Of a stretch of DNA of 21,752 bases, positions 1-7,873 are shown one piece after another. The notes under the pieces are model-generated. The model saw nothing but the letters and a program-made list of their open reading frames with translations. It was not told the origin of the DNA and did no database searches. Positions within the stretch are counted from its first letter, which is position 1. Each line of letters opens with the position of its first letter. The DNA lies in the NCBI GenBank assembly GCA_964349045.1, contig CAYGFI010000076.1, positions 1-21,752 of the forward strand. The letters run 5' to 3'. The position numbers were made by a program, and so were the translations under genes. The DNA is from JACJXF01 sp964349045. Lineage in GTDB: Bacteria; Bacteroidota; Bacteroidia; Bacteroidales; GCA-2748055.

Positions 1-659
1 ATATAATTGGTTTATAATATTTTAAATATACAATAATAAGTAGTAATCGGTAAGTTTACAAATGTAACGTTACTAACTGCATTTTTATTTATTATGATGG
101 TTTGATTTGCTATTTTAGTGTGATGTTGTTTGTTTACATTTGTGAATCGTGTATTATTTTGTGTATTTTATTATAATACTTGTGTAAAATGTAAACTTTA
201 TTCCTATAAATTTGTACGGTGAGTAGAATTGATAATAAATATTCTGATGATCAATCGCCGGTTTCTTTCATGAGTGCTACCATCTGCCCTTTTGTAAAAA
301 TGTGATAAAAGAATTATGATGGGCTGAATTATTGATATCAGTAAAAGAGAGCCTCTATTCGAACCTGAAAAAGCAGAATGGATAAGTTTTATATAATATA
401 ACTTGTTGTATTCCTGTGTTTTAATATTGTATTGACCGATAAATTTATGGATCGAAAACCTTTTTAATTTGCAAAACTGATACCGATTCTGTTTTGGATT
501 GCAGAACAAACCGGATTCACAAAAATAGATTGAATTTGCTGAAATTCAGATTATTACAAGGTTTCTTACCCTGTTGTAAAGCCCTTTAGAATTAGATATC
601 CGGAAAATAACCGGGTTTATGCCGGGAATAATAGTTTTTAAGCAACTATTGATTTTGGA
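1..659. other. AT-rich non-coding stretch
   Basis: No credible gene is seen on either strand. The longest open frame (minus, 204-509, 101 codons) has low-complexity composition, no recognisable motif and no neighbour support, so I regard it as chance. The left end holds several TTTACA-type words: a perfect 10-bp palindrome GTAACGTTAC at 64-73, and GTTTACATTT at 132-141 whose exact inverse AAATGTAAAC lies at 187-196. A short inverted repeat (CCGG-AAAATAA-CCGG, 600-614) lies about 50 nt beyond the stop of the minus-strand dehydrogenase gene but lacks a T-run. The region may hold the control region of a gene to the left of the window; that is inference. Confidence 0.6.
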
Positions 660-3619
660 TTAAACCAGGGCATCGAAAAGAATTTCGATCGGGTGAAAAG
701 CCTTTGTCCCTGTTCCGTCTTTTATCTGCTGACGGCAACTCGTTCCGGGTGCAGCAATGATTACTTCTTTCCCTGCTTTTCGAATTTCCTGAAACAATAC
801 CAGTTCCCCCACTTTCATGGAAAGTTCATAATGTTCCTTTTCATAGCCAAACGATCCGGCCATCCCACAGCATCCGGATTTGATTTCTTCAACTGTATAA
901 TTCTCCGGAAAGGATAGCATCTTTATTGTTGGAGTGGTTGAGGCAATAGCTTTTTGCTGACAGTGTCCATGTACTTTAATAATAAGCTCTTCTTTTGTAA
1001 AACTTTCTTTGCTGATCCTTCCGGCTTCCATTTCCCTCGAAATAAACTCATCTATCATAAAAACATTTCCGGCAAGTTCGCTGGCCGCTTTCTTAAGATC
1101 ATCTCTGAGTAATTCAGGGTATTCATCACGAAAACTTAGGATAGCCGACGGTTCAATGCCAATCAGTGGTTTCTCAGAAGTAACCAGATCTTTGTATACC
1201 ATTACATTTTTTGTAGCAATTTTCCTCGCGGAGCGCAGTAATCCCTTGGTAATAAAGGTCCTACCGCTTTCTGTTGTTGATAGAACTTCCACCCTGTAAT
1301 TCAATCTGTTAAGCAACTTAACTGCTTTAATCCCAATTTCAACATCATTGTAATTAGTAAATTCGTCTATAAACAAATAAACAACTGATACAGAGCTTTG
1401 TAAGCTCAGATTCAGGGCCTTTAGTTCATTAATTAACCAGGAAAGAAATGTTTGCTTTGCTAATTTGGGTATGCTGCGCTGTGGCGCAAATTTCAGAACT
1501 TTTTTGAGAATATCTGAGGTGGTTTTTTGGGTAGAGAAATAATTAAACAATCCCGGTGCAAGCATACCAATCTTGTTGATACTTGAAATATATGCAACTA
1601 ATCTGGTCCTTAGAGGTATTCCGTTGGAATCGTAATAATGTTGCAAAAATTCAGCTTTAAGTTTTGCCATGTCTACATTCGATGGGCACTCTGATTTGCA
1701 GGCTTTGCATGATAAACAAAGATCGAGAACATCATAAATCTCTTTATGATCAAAGGGATTGGCTTTTTTGGAGTTAGTGATCATCTCCCGCAATATATTA
1801 GCCCTGGCGCGGGTGGTGGTTTTTTCATCGCGGGAGGCCATAAAACTCGGACACATTGTGCCTCCGATTATTTCGGTTTTACGACAATCAGCCGAACCAT
1901 TACATTTTTCAACCGATCGCATGAAACCCCCGTCATTGCTGAAATCAAAAATTGTTTCAATTTCCCTGACCGGCACTCCGGGTTCAAACCTTAAACCCGA
2001 ATTCATTGGAGGGGTATCAACAATCTTAGAAGCATTAAAAACATTATTCGGGTCCCACGTTTTCTTAATCTGCCTGAACCATGAATAGATTTCTGGTCCG
2101 ACCATAACCGGGATAAATTCTCCTCTAAGCCTGCCATCGCCATGCTCCCCGCTAAGTGATCCCCTGTATTTCTTTACCAGTTTAGCTGACTCTCCGGCGA
2201 TGATCCGGAACATTTCTACATCTTTCGGATCCTTTAAATTCAAAATGGGCCTGAGATGCAGCTCTCCCACGGAAATGTGAGCATGATAAACACATTCAAG
2301 TTTATATTTTGCCAGTACCTCATTAAAATCAGAGATGTATGCTTCAAGGACATTTGGATTTACTGAAGTATCTTCGATAACAGAAACGGGTTTTGCATCA
2401 CCCTGCATATTGGAAAGAACACCGAGTCCGGCCTTACGCAGATCCCATACTTTTTTAATATCGTTTCCGGTAACAACCGGAAAATGATATCCCAGACCCG
2501 ACTCCCTCATTTCGTCTTCCATTTTTTCAGCCAGGGAATGAATCTCTTCCATTGACTCCCTGCAGAATTCGATCATCAGTATTGCACCCGGATCTCCTTT
2601 TACAAAAAAGCGATTTTTTCTTTGCTCAATATTCTCACGGGTAAGCTTAAGAATTTTATCGTCCATCAGCTCAACTGCTCCGGGCATGTACTTCAGGGCA
2701 ATAAGGTTTCCCCGGATAGCTTCCATTACTGAATAAAAATGAACACATACCAGCGCTTTCTGAGCCGGAGGTAATGACAAAAGATTCAGTTTTGCTTCTG
2801 TTGTAAATACAAGGGTTCCCTCAGAACCCGCCAACAGTTTGCAGAAATTGAATGATTTTGGAGATTTCTTTCTGAAAATCCGGTTGTCAGATAATTCGTC
2901 CAACGCGTATCCGGTATTCCTTCTCACAATTGACTTGTCGGGGTATTCCTTATCGATTTTTTCAAGTCGTCTCTGATCNNNNNNNNNNGTTCATTAATGT
3001 GCCGGTAAATATTCCCTTCGAGATTCTCAAGCCTGCATTTTGACTCAAATTCTTCAGGATCCAGATTTTTAAAAGTAGCTTCTGACCCGTCACTCAGAAA
3101 ACCATGTATTTCAAGGGTGTGCTCCCGGGTAGTGCCATATATCAGAGAATGTAAGCCACTGCTGTTATTTCCAATCATACCCCCGATCATACAACGGTTC
3201 GAAGTTGATGTTTCAGGAGCAAAAAAGAGTCCAAACGATTTAAGAGCGATGTTTAACTCATCCAGAACTAATCCGGGCTGGACCCTAACCCATCTTTCCT
3301 GCTGGTTGATCTCAAGAATCCGGTTCATATAACGGGAAATATCCACCACGATTCCGTTTCCCACGACCTGTCCGGCAAGCGAAGTCCCTGCTCCCCTGGG
3401 TATTATTGTAAGACCGTGATGATTTGCAAAACGAATCAGTTGCAGGATATCTGCGTTCGTTTTAGGTAAAGCTACTGCCAGGGGAATTTCCCTGTATGCT
3501 GAAGCATCCGTGGAATAAATAAGAAGATTTGTTTTGTCGGTCATAAGATCGCCTTCAATACGGGATCTTAAACTGATCAGATCATTTTGTATACTATGTT
3601 GTATTTCAGGTAAATCCAT
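660..3619 (-). CDS. FAD- and (Fe-S)-binding 2-hydroxyacid dehydrogenase (YdiJ/GlcD-GlpC fusion type), interrupted by an assembly gap
   Basis: One gene of about 986 codons, read in two pieces because a 10-N gap at 2979-2988 breaks the frame. The N-terminal piece is a PCMH-type FAD domain (PRGAGTSLAGQ; ETSTSNRCMIGGMIGNNSSG). After the gap the frame resumes at 2978 with QRRLEKIDKEYPDKSIVRRNTGYALDEL, residues that precede the apparent GTG start at 2927, so that GTG is not a true start. Next come an FAD-oxidase C-terminal domain (HISVGELHLRP; GEHGDG), a ferredoxin-like region (CNGSADCRK...MCPS; CLSCKACKSECP) and a CCG domain (GCCGMAGSFGYE). This architecture and length match the YdiJ/D-lactate-dehydrogenase-like family, which oxidises D-2-hydroxyacids such as D-2-hydroxyglutarate or D-lactate and passes electrons through Fe-S centres. 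The substrate here is not readable. I prefer ATG 3619 to the TTG at 3631. typA lies upstream, about 195 nt away on the same strand. Confidence 0.88.
2979..2988. other. Assembly gap (10 N) inside the dehydrogenase gene
   Basis: Ten Ns fall between the codons for IYRHINE and QRRLEKI. The frames on the two sides differ. An intact gene needs a true insert of 2 modulo 3 bases (8, 11, 14 ...), so ten is a placeholder length rather than a measured one. Everything around the gap keeps family motifs, so an assembly artefact is far likelier than a pseudogene. Confidence 0.97.
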
Positions 3620-3678
3620 TGAACGGGTCAATTAAGCATTCTTTGTGGTAACAGTGGCTTAAAGATATTAAAAGTTAT

Positions 3679-3706
3679 CGGAAGTCGGAAGTCGGAAGAC
3701 GGAAGT
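3679..3706. repeat. Four tandem copies of a 7-bp unit, CGGAAG(T/A)
   Basis: Units at 3679-3685, 3686-3692 and 3700-3706 read CGGAAGT; the third unit, 3693-3699, reads CGGAAGA. The array lies between the typA stop and the dehydrogenase start, about 60 nt before the ATG of the latter, so it would sit in or near that gene's promoter or leader. There are no spacers, so this is a simple microsatellite-like array and not a CRISPR. Confidence 0.9.
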
Positions 3707-3735
3707 GTGATGGATCTTTAGTTAAATATTTAGAA

Positions 3736-3756
3736 ATACAGATATTTAATCTGTAT
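3736..3756 (-). terminator. Perfect 8-bp inverted repeat 3' of typA (possible terminator or operator)
   Basis: ATACAGAT (3736-3743) and ATCTGTAT (3749-3756) are perfect inverse copies around a 5-nt loop. On the minus strand the hairpin follows the typA stop by about 57 nt and is followed by TTTC rather than a long U-run. It could end typA transcription weakly, or be a dimeric-repressor operator ahead of the dehydrogenase gene. The stem is AT-rich, so the terminator reading is tentative. Confidence 0.35.
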
Positions 3757-3813
3757 AAAACCTTTAGATATTAACAAAGATTATGATTTTCGAATTAACT
3801 TATTTTTAATTTA

Positions 3814-5619
3814 TTATTCACTTTTCTTCATCCGTTTCCGATCATTTTCATCCAGAAGAATTTTTCTCATACGGATGGATTTAGGTGTTACTTCGAGGTA
3901 TTCATCACCGCGAATATATTCCATGGCTTCTTCGAGTGAGAATCGAACCGGTGGGGTTAGATTAGCTTTGTCATCCGTTCCGGAAGCCCTGATATTGGTC
4001 AGTTTCTTAGTTTTAGTTACATTTATCACAAGATCTTCCTGGCGTGTGTATTCACCAATTACCTGACCGGCGTAAATTTCCTCCCCCGGAAAAATAAAAA
4101 ACTTACCTCTATCCTGCAGTTTATCAAGAGAATAAGCAATGGCAGTTCCGGTTTCCATGGCTATCAGAACGCCACTTCTACGGTTTTGGATTTCACCTTT
4201 CCATGGCTCATATGCTTTGAAGCGGTGAGCTATTACAGCTTCACCTTCGGTAGCGGTAAGAATAGGATTCGTTAAACCGATGATGCCCCTTGCAGGAATA
4301 TCAAAATTCAGGATAATACGGTCGTTTTTGGTATCAATATTTAGGATTTCACCTTTTCTGCGACTAACAACTTCAATTACCTTTCCTGAGAACTCTTCCT
4401 TTACCTGTATAGTCAGAGTTTCTATAGGTTCGTTTTTTATTCCGTTTATTTCTTTAATAATTACCTGTGGCTGACCCAGTTGGAATTCATAGCCCTCCCT
4501 TCGCATAATCTCCACAAGGATGGATAAATGCAATATACCACGTCCATAAACTAAAAGTCGTTCCGGGGAATCTGTTTCCTCGATCCGCAGTGCCAGGTTT
4601 TTTTCTATTTCCTTATAAAGTCTGTCACGTATATGCCTGGAAGTAAGATAAATACCTTCTTTTCCATAAAATGGTGAGTTATTTATCGTGAAGAGCATAC
4701 TCATGGTAGGCTCATCCACATTTATCCTTTTTAATCCTTCGGGATTTTCGAAATCAGCAATAGTATCTCCGATTTCGAAATTCTCCAGGCCAAAAACTGC
4801 AACAATTTCTCCCGATTCGATTTCGGTTTTCACTTTTTCTTTTCCCAGACCTTCGAAGCGATATAGCTCCTTAACCACCGATTTCTGAATTCTGCCATCA
4901 CTTTTCATAACGGCTACCGTCATTCCGGCCTTGATGGTTCCACGTGTTATTCTTCCCACGGCGATCCTGCCCAGATAGGTGGAATAATCAAGCGAGCTTA
5001 TCTGAATCTGCAGGTTTCCCGGCTGCTTTTTCGGTGGTTGTATATAGGATATAATAGAATCAAGTAAATAACTGATATCGGTGGCTGGTTTTCTAAAGTC
5101 CTCAGACATCCATCCTTCTTTTGATGACCCGTAAACTGTAGGAAAGTTAAGCTGTTCTTCGGTTGCATCAAGACTAAACATTAGATCGAAAACCATTTCC
5201 TGTACATCTTCGGGATTACAATTTGGTTTATCGACTTTATTGATAACCACAATGGGTTTAAGATTCAGTTCCAGCGCTTTCTGAAGAACAAACCGGGTTT
5301 GCGGCATTGGACCCTCAAAAGCATCTACCAGCAGAAGAACACCATCGGCCATGTTAAGAACCCGTTCCACCTCTCCCCCGAAATCAGAGTGACCCGGCGT
5401 ATCAATGATATTGATTTTGGTATCTTTATAACGTACTGAAACGTTTTTTGAAAGAATGGTAATTCCTCTCTCCCTCTCCAAATCGTTTGAATCAAGAATG
5501 AGATCCTGAACCTCCTGGTTGTCGCGGAAAAGGTTTACCTGATGCAGGATTCTATCTACCAGTGTAGTCTTTCCATGGTCAACATGGGCAATAATCGCAA
5601 TGTTTCTTATTTCGTACAT
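3814..5619 (-). CDS. typA: Translational GTPase TypA/BipA
   Basis: A 601-residue ribosome-binding GTPase of the EF-G-like translation factor family, full length for TypA. G-motifs are clear: G1 AHVDHGKT (11-18), G2 RGIT (51-54), G3 DTPGH (73-77), G4 NKVD (127-130). The later EF-G-like domains and the TypA C-terminal region follow, with GRGILHLSILVEIMRREGYE and RASGTDDKANLTPPVRFSLEEAMEYI. TypA binds the ribosome and helps large-subunit assembly and growth under cold or other stress; this is family knowledge. It starts at ATG 5619 behind a good Bacteroidota-type promoter at 5652-5683, so it is probably transcribed independently of the DUF1338 gene 157 nt upstream. A housekeeping gene with no oddities seen. 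Confidence 0.97.
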   Translation of the reverse strand: MYEIRNIAIIAHVDHGKTTLVDRILHQVNLFRDNQEVQDLILDSNDLERERGITILSKNVSVRYKDTKINIIDTPGHSDFGGEVERVLNMADGVLLLVDAFEGPMPQTRFVLQKALELNLKPIVVINKVDKPNCNPEDVQEMVFDLMFSLDATEEQLNFPTVYGSSKEGWMSEDFRKPATDISYLLDSIISYIQPPKKQPGNLQIQISSLDYSTYLGRIAVGRITRGTIKAGMTVAVMKSDGRIQKSVVKELYRFEGLGKEKVKTEIESGEIVAVFGLENFEIGDTIADFENPEGLKRINVDEPTMSMLFTINNSPFYGKEGIYLTSRHIRDRLYKEIEKNLALRIEETDSPERLLVYGRGILHLSILVEIMRREGYEFQLGQPQVIIKEINGIKNEPIETLTIQVKEEFSGKVIEVVSRRKGEILNIDTKNDRIILNFDIPARGIIGLTNPILTATEGEAVIAHRFKAYEPWKGEIQNRRSGVLIAMETGTAIAYSLDKLQDRGKFFIFPGEEIYAGQVIGEYTRQEDLVINVTKTKKLTNIRASGTDDKANLTPPVRFSLEEAMEYIRGDEYLEVTPKSIRMRKILLDENDRKRMKKSE

Positions 5620-5651
5620 CTCTTCAATAATTCGGTTCCAAAAAGAATTCG

Positions 5652-5683
5652 CAAAGGTAATCTAAATAGTTTATAAAGCTAAA
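5652..5683 (-). promoter_or_regulatory. Predicted Bacteroidota-type promoter of typA
   Basis: On the minus strand, TACCTTTG (complement of 5652-5659) fits the TAnnTTTG -7 consensus exactly. TTTA (complement of 5680-5683) lies 20 nt upstream, one base off the TTTG -33 element. The leader to the typA ATG at 5619 would be roughly 25-30 nt. Confidence 0.55.
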
Positions 5684-5746
5684 AGTGCCTAAAGTTAAAT
5701 CCAACTGAAATTTTCAAAAATGCCTGTATATTAACATTTTACTGAT

Positions 5747-5779
5747 TTTACAAACTTTACAACTTTACGAACTCCTTTA
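5747..5779. repeat. Degenerate TTTAC-rich direct repeat at the 3' end of the DUF1338 gene
   Basis: The plus strand reads as imperfect units of 8-10 nt: TTTTACAAAC, TTTACAAC, TTTACGAAC, TCCTTTAC. The array runs into the stop codon of the DUF1338 gene (5777-5779). It is low-complexity and of unknown role; no stable hairpin is apparent. Confidence 0.6.
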
Positions 5780-6583
5780 CTTTTTATAGAAATTTGTACT
5801 TTCAAATATCTTATCGGCTGATTTGGCAATAAATCCGGAATAGAGTCTTCCGTCTTTATCCTTGTATCGCTGTGCGAATTCATAATAACAGGCAGGAACT
5901 TCATATTCACCTTCCAAAAAACTAATTTTTACCTTGTCGCCCATGGTACTCGATTGTCTTAACAGTTCCTCTTTTGTGCCTTTAATTTCTCCCCCGGCAT
6001 TGTTTAGGATAAAGCCCCCGGATTTAACAAGTTTATTTACCTTTTCGATCGTGTTATATATCTTTAAAGCATTTATGCTAACGGTAAAATGGTTAGCCCT
6101 GAAGCCGAAGACATACAGCCATGCTGCGTATTCCGACTCTTCGCGGAGCTTATTATAAACTTCAAATGATGGAGTCGGGAACAGACTGCCTGCAAAAATC
6201 AACTCTTCTGAATCAAATACATCGAAAGGCACAGAATTGATTGTTTCCTTAATAATGCGCTGTAAGTATGGGGAAAAATCTTCCAGGATTAACTGTGAAA
6301 TAAATACCCTTGGAGCATCAATTTCAGAAATATGTTCATAATGTCTGGCAAATAAGTGCTTTTCTTCAAATATATATTCACCTTTTTCCACATAATTGTT
6401 TTTTTTAAATATGCGGGCCAGAACATCAATATTCAAACGTGGATCATTGAAAGTTCGAAATGCAATATGATCATTTTGAACTACTTCGCCTGCATCGGTA
6501 AAAAGATTATAGATTTTACCTGCTGATGGATTCTGATGAATATAATCATTCCATAGTTTTCGGAAAATTTCGTTATAACTCAT
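5777..6583 (-). CDS. DUF1338 protein, 2-oxoadipate dioxygenase/decarboxylase family (short form)
   Basis: A 268-residue cytosolic protein without signal or membrane segment. Motifs of the DUF1338 family are visible: NDHIAFRTFNDPRLN near the N-terminus, then PRVFISQLI, FRANHFTVSINAL and YEVPACYYEFAQRY. By comparison with the characterised member HglS, the likely Fe(II) ligands are His39, His165 and Glu235 (inferred, not aligned by computation). HglS converts 2-oxoadipate to D-2-hydroxyglutarate with O2 in lysine breakdown. This protein is much shorter than HglS, so the substrate may differ. It is the first gene of the leftward block, about 220 nt from the divergent pta operon. An FAD/Fe-S 2-hydroxyacid dehydrogenase, a possible consumer of its product, lies two genes downstream. 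Confidence 0.85.
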   Translation of the reverse strand: MSYNEIFRKLWNDYIHQNPSAGKIYNLFTDAGEVVQNDHIAFRTFNDPRLNIDVLARIFKKNNYVEKGEYIFEEKHLFARHYEHISEIDAPRVFISQLILEDFSPYLQRIIKETINSVPFDVFDSEELIFAGSLFPTPSFEVYNKLREESEYAAWLYVFGFRANHFTVSINALKIYNTIEKVNKLVKSGGFILNNAGGEIKGTKEELLRQSSTMGDKVKISFLEGEYEVPACYYEFAQRYKDKDGRLYSGFIAKSADKIFESTNFYKK

Positions 6584-6759
6584 GTCGGATAATTATTAGG
6601 TTGTTAGGTACTATATTTTGCATTCATAATTCACAATTTAAAACCTTTTCTATAACACCTATAACAAATTTTTGCTCATTTTATTCCAGTTGTTTTATAA
6701 CACCTTCAAAGTCTGATATAAATTATATACTCCATTCTCTGAAAATAGTTTTTTTTAAC

Positions 6760-6767
6760 TAAATTTG
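6760..6767 (+). promoter_or_regulatory. Predicted -7 element for the pta operon
   Basis: TAAATTTG fits the TAnnTTTG consensus exactly and lies 37 nt before the pta ATG. The -33 box is weak (TCTG at 6738-6741, 18 nt upstream). The whole divergent spacer (6584-6804) is AT-rich and has no gene; this is the best promoter in it for the rightward operon. Confidence 0.42.
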
Positions 6768-6804
6768 AAAACAAACTGATAACATCTTAATTAATTGATA
6801 TTCA

Positions 6805-7809
6805 ATGAATTTATTGCAACATATTAAAGAAAAGGCAAAACAGCACCAAATGAGGATTGTTTTACCCGAAGGCGAAGAGGAAAGAACAATGAAAGCCGCC
6901 GATACTATTCTCAATGAGGAAATTGCCAGAATAATCCTGATTGGAAATCCCGAAACTATTGCAAAAAAGGCAAAAGATTACGGTTTAAAGTATTTATCCA
7001 AAGCAATTATTGTTAATCCTCTCTCCCATGAAAATAAAGATAAGTACATCAATCTAATGGTAGAGCTCAGAAAAAGTAAAGGATTAACCAGAGAAGAGGC
7101 GTCCAGGTTAATAGAAGATCCCTTATACCTTGGCACTCTGATGATTAAAGCCGGTGATGCGGACGGAGAGGTTGCCGGCGCCATAAATGCCACAGGAGAT
7201 GTTCTCAAACCCGCATTTCAATATGTTAAAACAATGCCTGGTATTTCAGTTGTTTCAGGAGCTTTTATCATGATTTTAAAAGATAAGGAATTCGGTAATG
7301 ATGGATTGATGGTATTTGCCGATTGTGCAGTTCATCCCGATCCAACCGACAGAGAACTAGCTGAGATCGCTGTGGCAACAGGAAAGACTACCCGGGCTAT
7401 TGCCGGTTTTGAGCCCAGAATTGCCATGTTGAGTTTCTCGACTAAAGGAAGCGCAAAACACGCTCTGGTTGATAAAGTTGTCAATGCAACACGAATAGCC
7501 AGAGAAATGGACCCTTCTTTATTGATTGATGGAGAATTACAGGCCGATGCAGCGATTATTGAAGCTATCGGGAAAAGTAAGGCTCCCGGCAGTGAAATAG
7601 CGGGAAAGGCCAATGTATTGGTATTCCCCAATCTTGAGTCAGGAAATATTTGTTACAAACTTGTTCAGCGGCTTGCTCATGCTGAAGCCATAGGTCCTGT
7701 TCTCCAGGGAATGGCTGCTCCTATAAATGATTTATCCAGAGGATGTTCCGTGAGCGACATAGTGAACCTTGTTGCAATTACTGCCAATCAGGCTGCCGAT
7801 ATGAAGTAG
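6805..7809 (+). CDS. pta: Phosphate acetyltransferase
   Basis: A 334-residue single-domain Pta, the usual length for the short class. It interconverts acetyl-CoA + Pi with acetyl phosphate + CoA in the cytosol. Seen motifs: MRIVLPEGEEERTMKAA at the N-terminus, DGELQADAAI, and FPNLESGNICYKLVQRL. The C-terminal DLSRGCSVSD places Ser311, Arg312 and Asp318 where the characterised Methanosarcina enzyme has Ser309/Arg310/Asp316. First gene of a five-gene operon; ackA, which uses its product, is two genes on, with a dehydrogenase in between. It is distinct in sequence from the later Ptb paralogue, so two acyltransferase specificities are likely encoded. Confidence 0.95.
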   Translation: MNLLQHIKEKAKQHQMRIVLPEGEEERTMKAADTILNEEIARIILIGNPETIAKKAKDYGLKYLSKAIIVNPLSHENKDKYINLMVELRKSKGLTREEASRLIEDPLYLGTLMIKAGDADGEVAGAINATGDVLKPAFQYVKTMPGISVVSGAFIMILKDKEFGNDGLMVFADCAVHPDPTDRELAEIAVATGKTTRAIAGFEPRIAMLSFSTKGSAKHALVDKVVNATRIAREMDPSLLIDGELQADAAIIEAIGKSKAPGSEIAGKANVLVFPNLESGNICYKLVQRLAHAEAIGPVLQGMAAPINDLSRGCSVSDIVNLVAITANQAADMK

Positions 7810-7873
7810 TTGCGTTGCAAATAGTACTAATCATCAGACAATCCTATTTAAAATAAACCCAAAAAAATAAAAA

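Noticed and set aside
355..385. tRNA-like T-loop word (GGTTCGAAT on the minus strand)
   Set aside because: The flanking bases do not form the 5-bp T-stem and no acceptor or anticodon arm can be built around it.
204..509. 101-codon open frame on the minus strand
   Set aside because: Low-complexity Ile/Leu/Asn-rich product with no motif, no promoter support and no neighbour logic; expected by chance in AT-rich DNA.
660..2927. A separate 755-codon gene starting at GTG 2927
   Set aside because: In-frame family-like codons continue upstream to the N-gap, so this is the C-terminal part of one dehydrogenase gene.
3679..3706. CRISPR-like repeats
   Set aside because: The units are 7 bp and directly abutting, without spacers.
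7332..7631. Long antisense frames inside pta, ackA and other genes
   Set aside because: Shadow frames opposite well-recognised conserved proteins, without motifs of their own.
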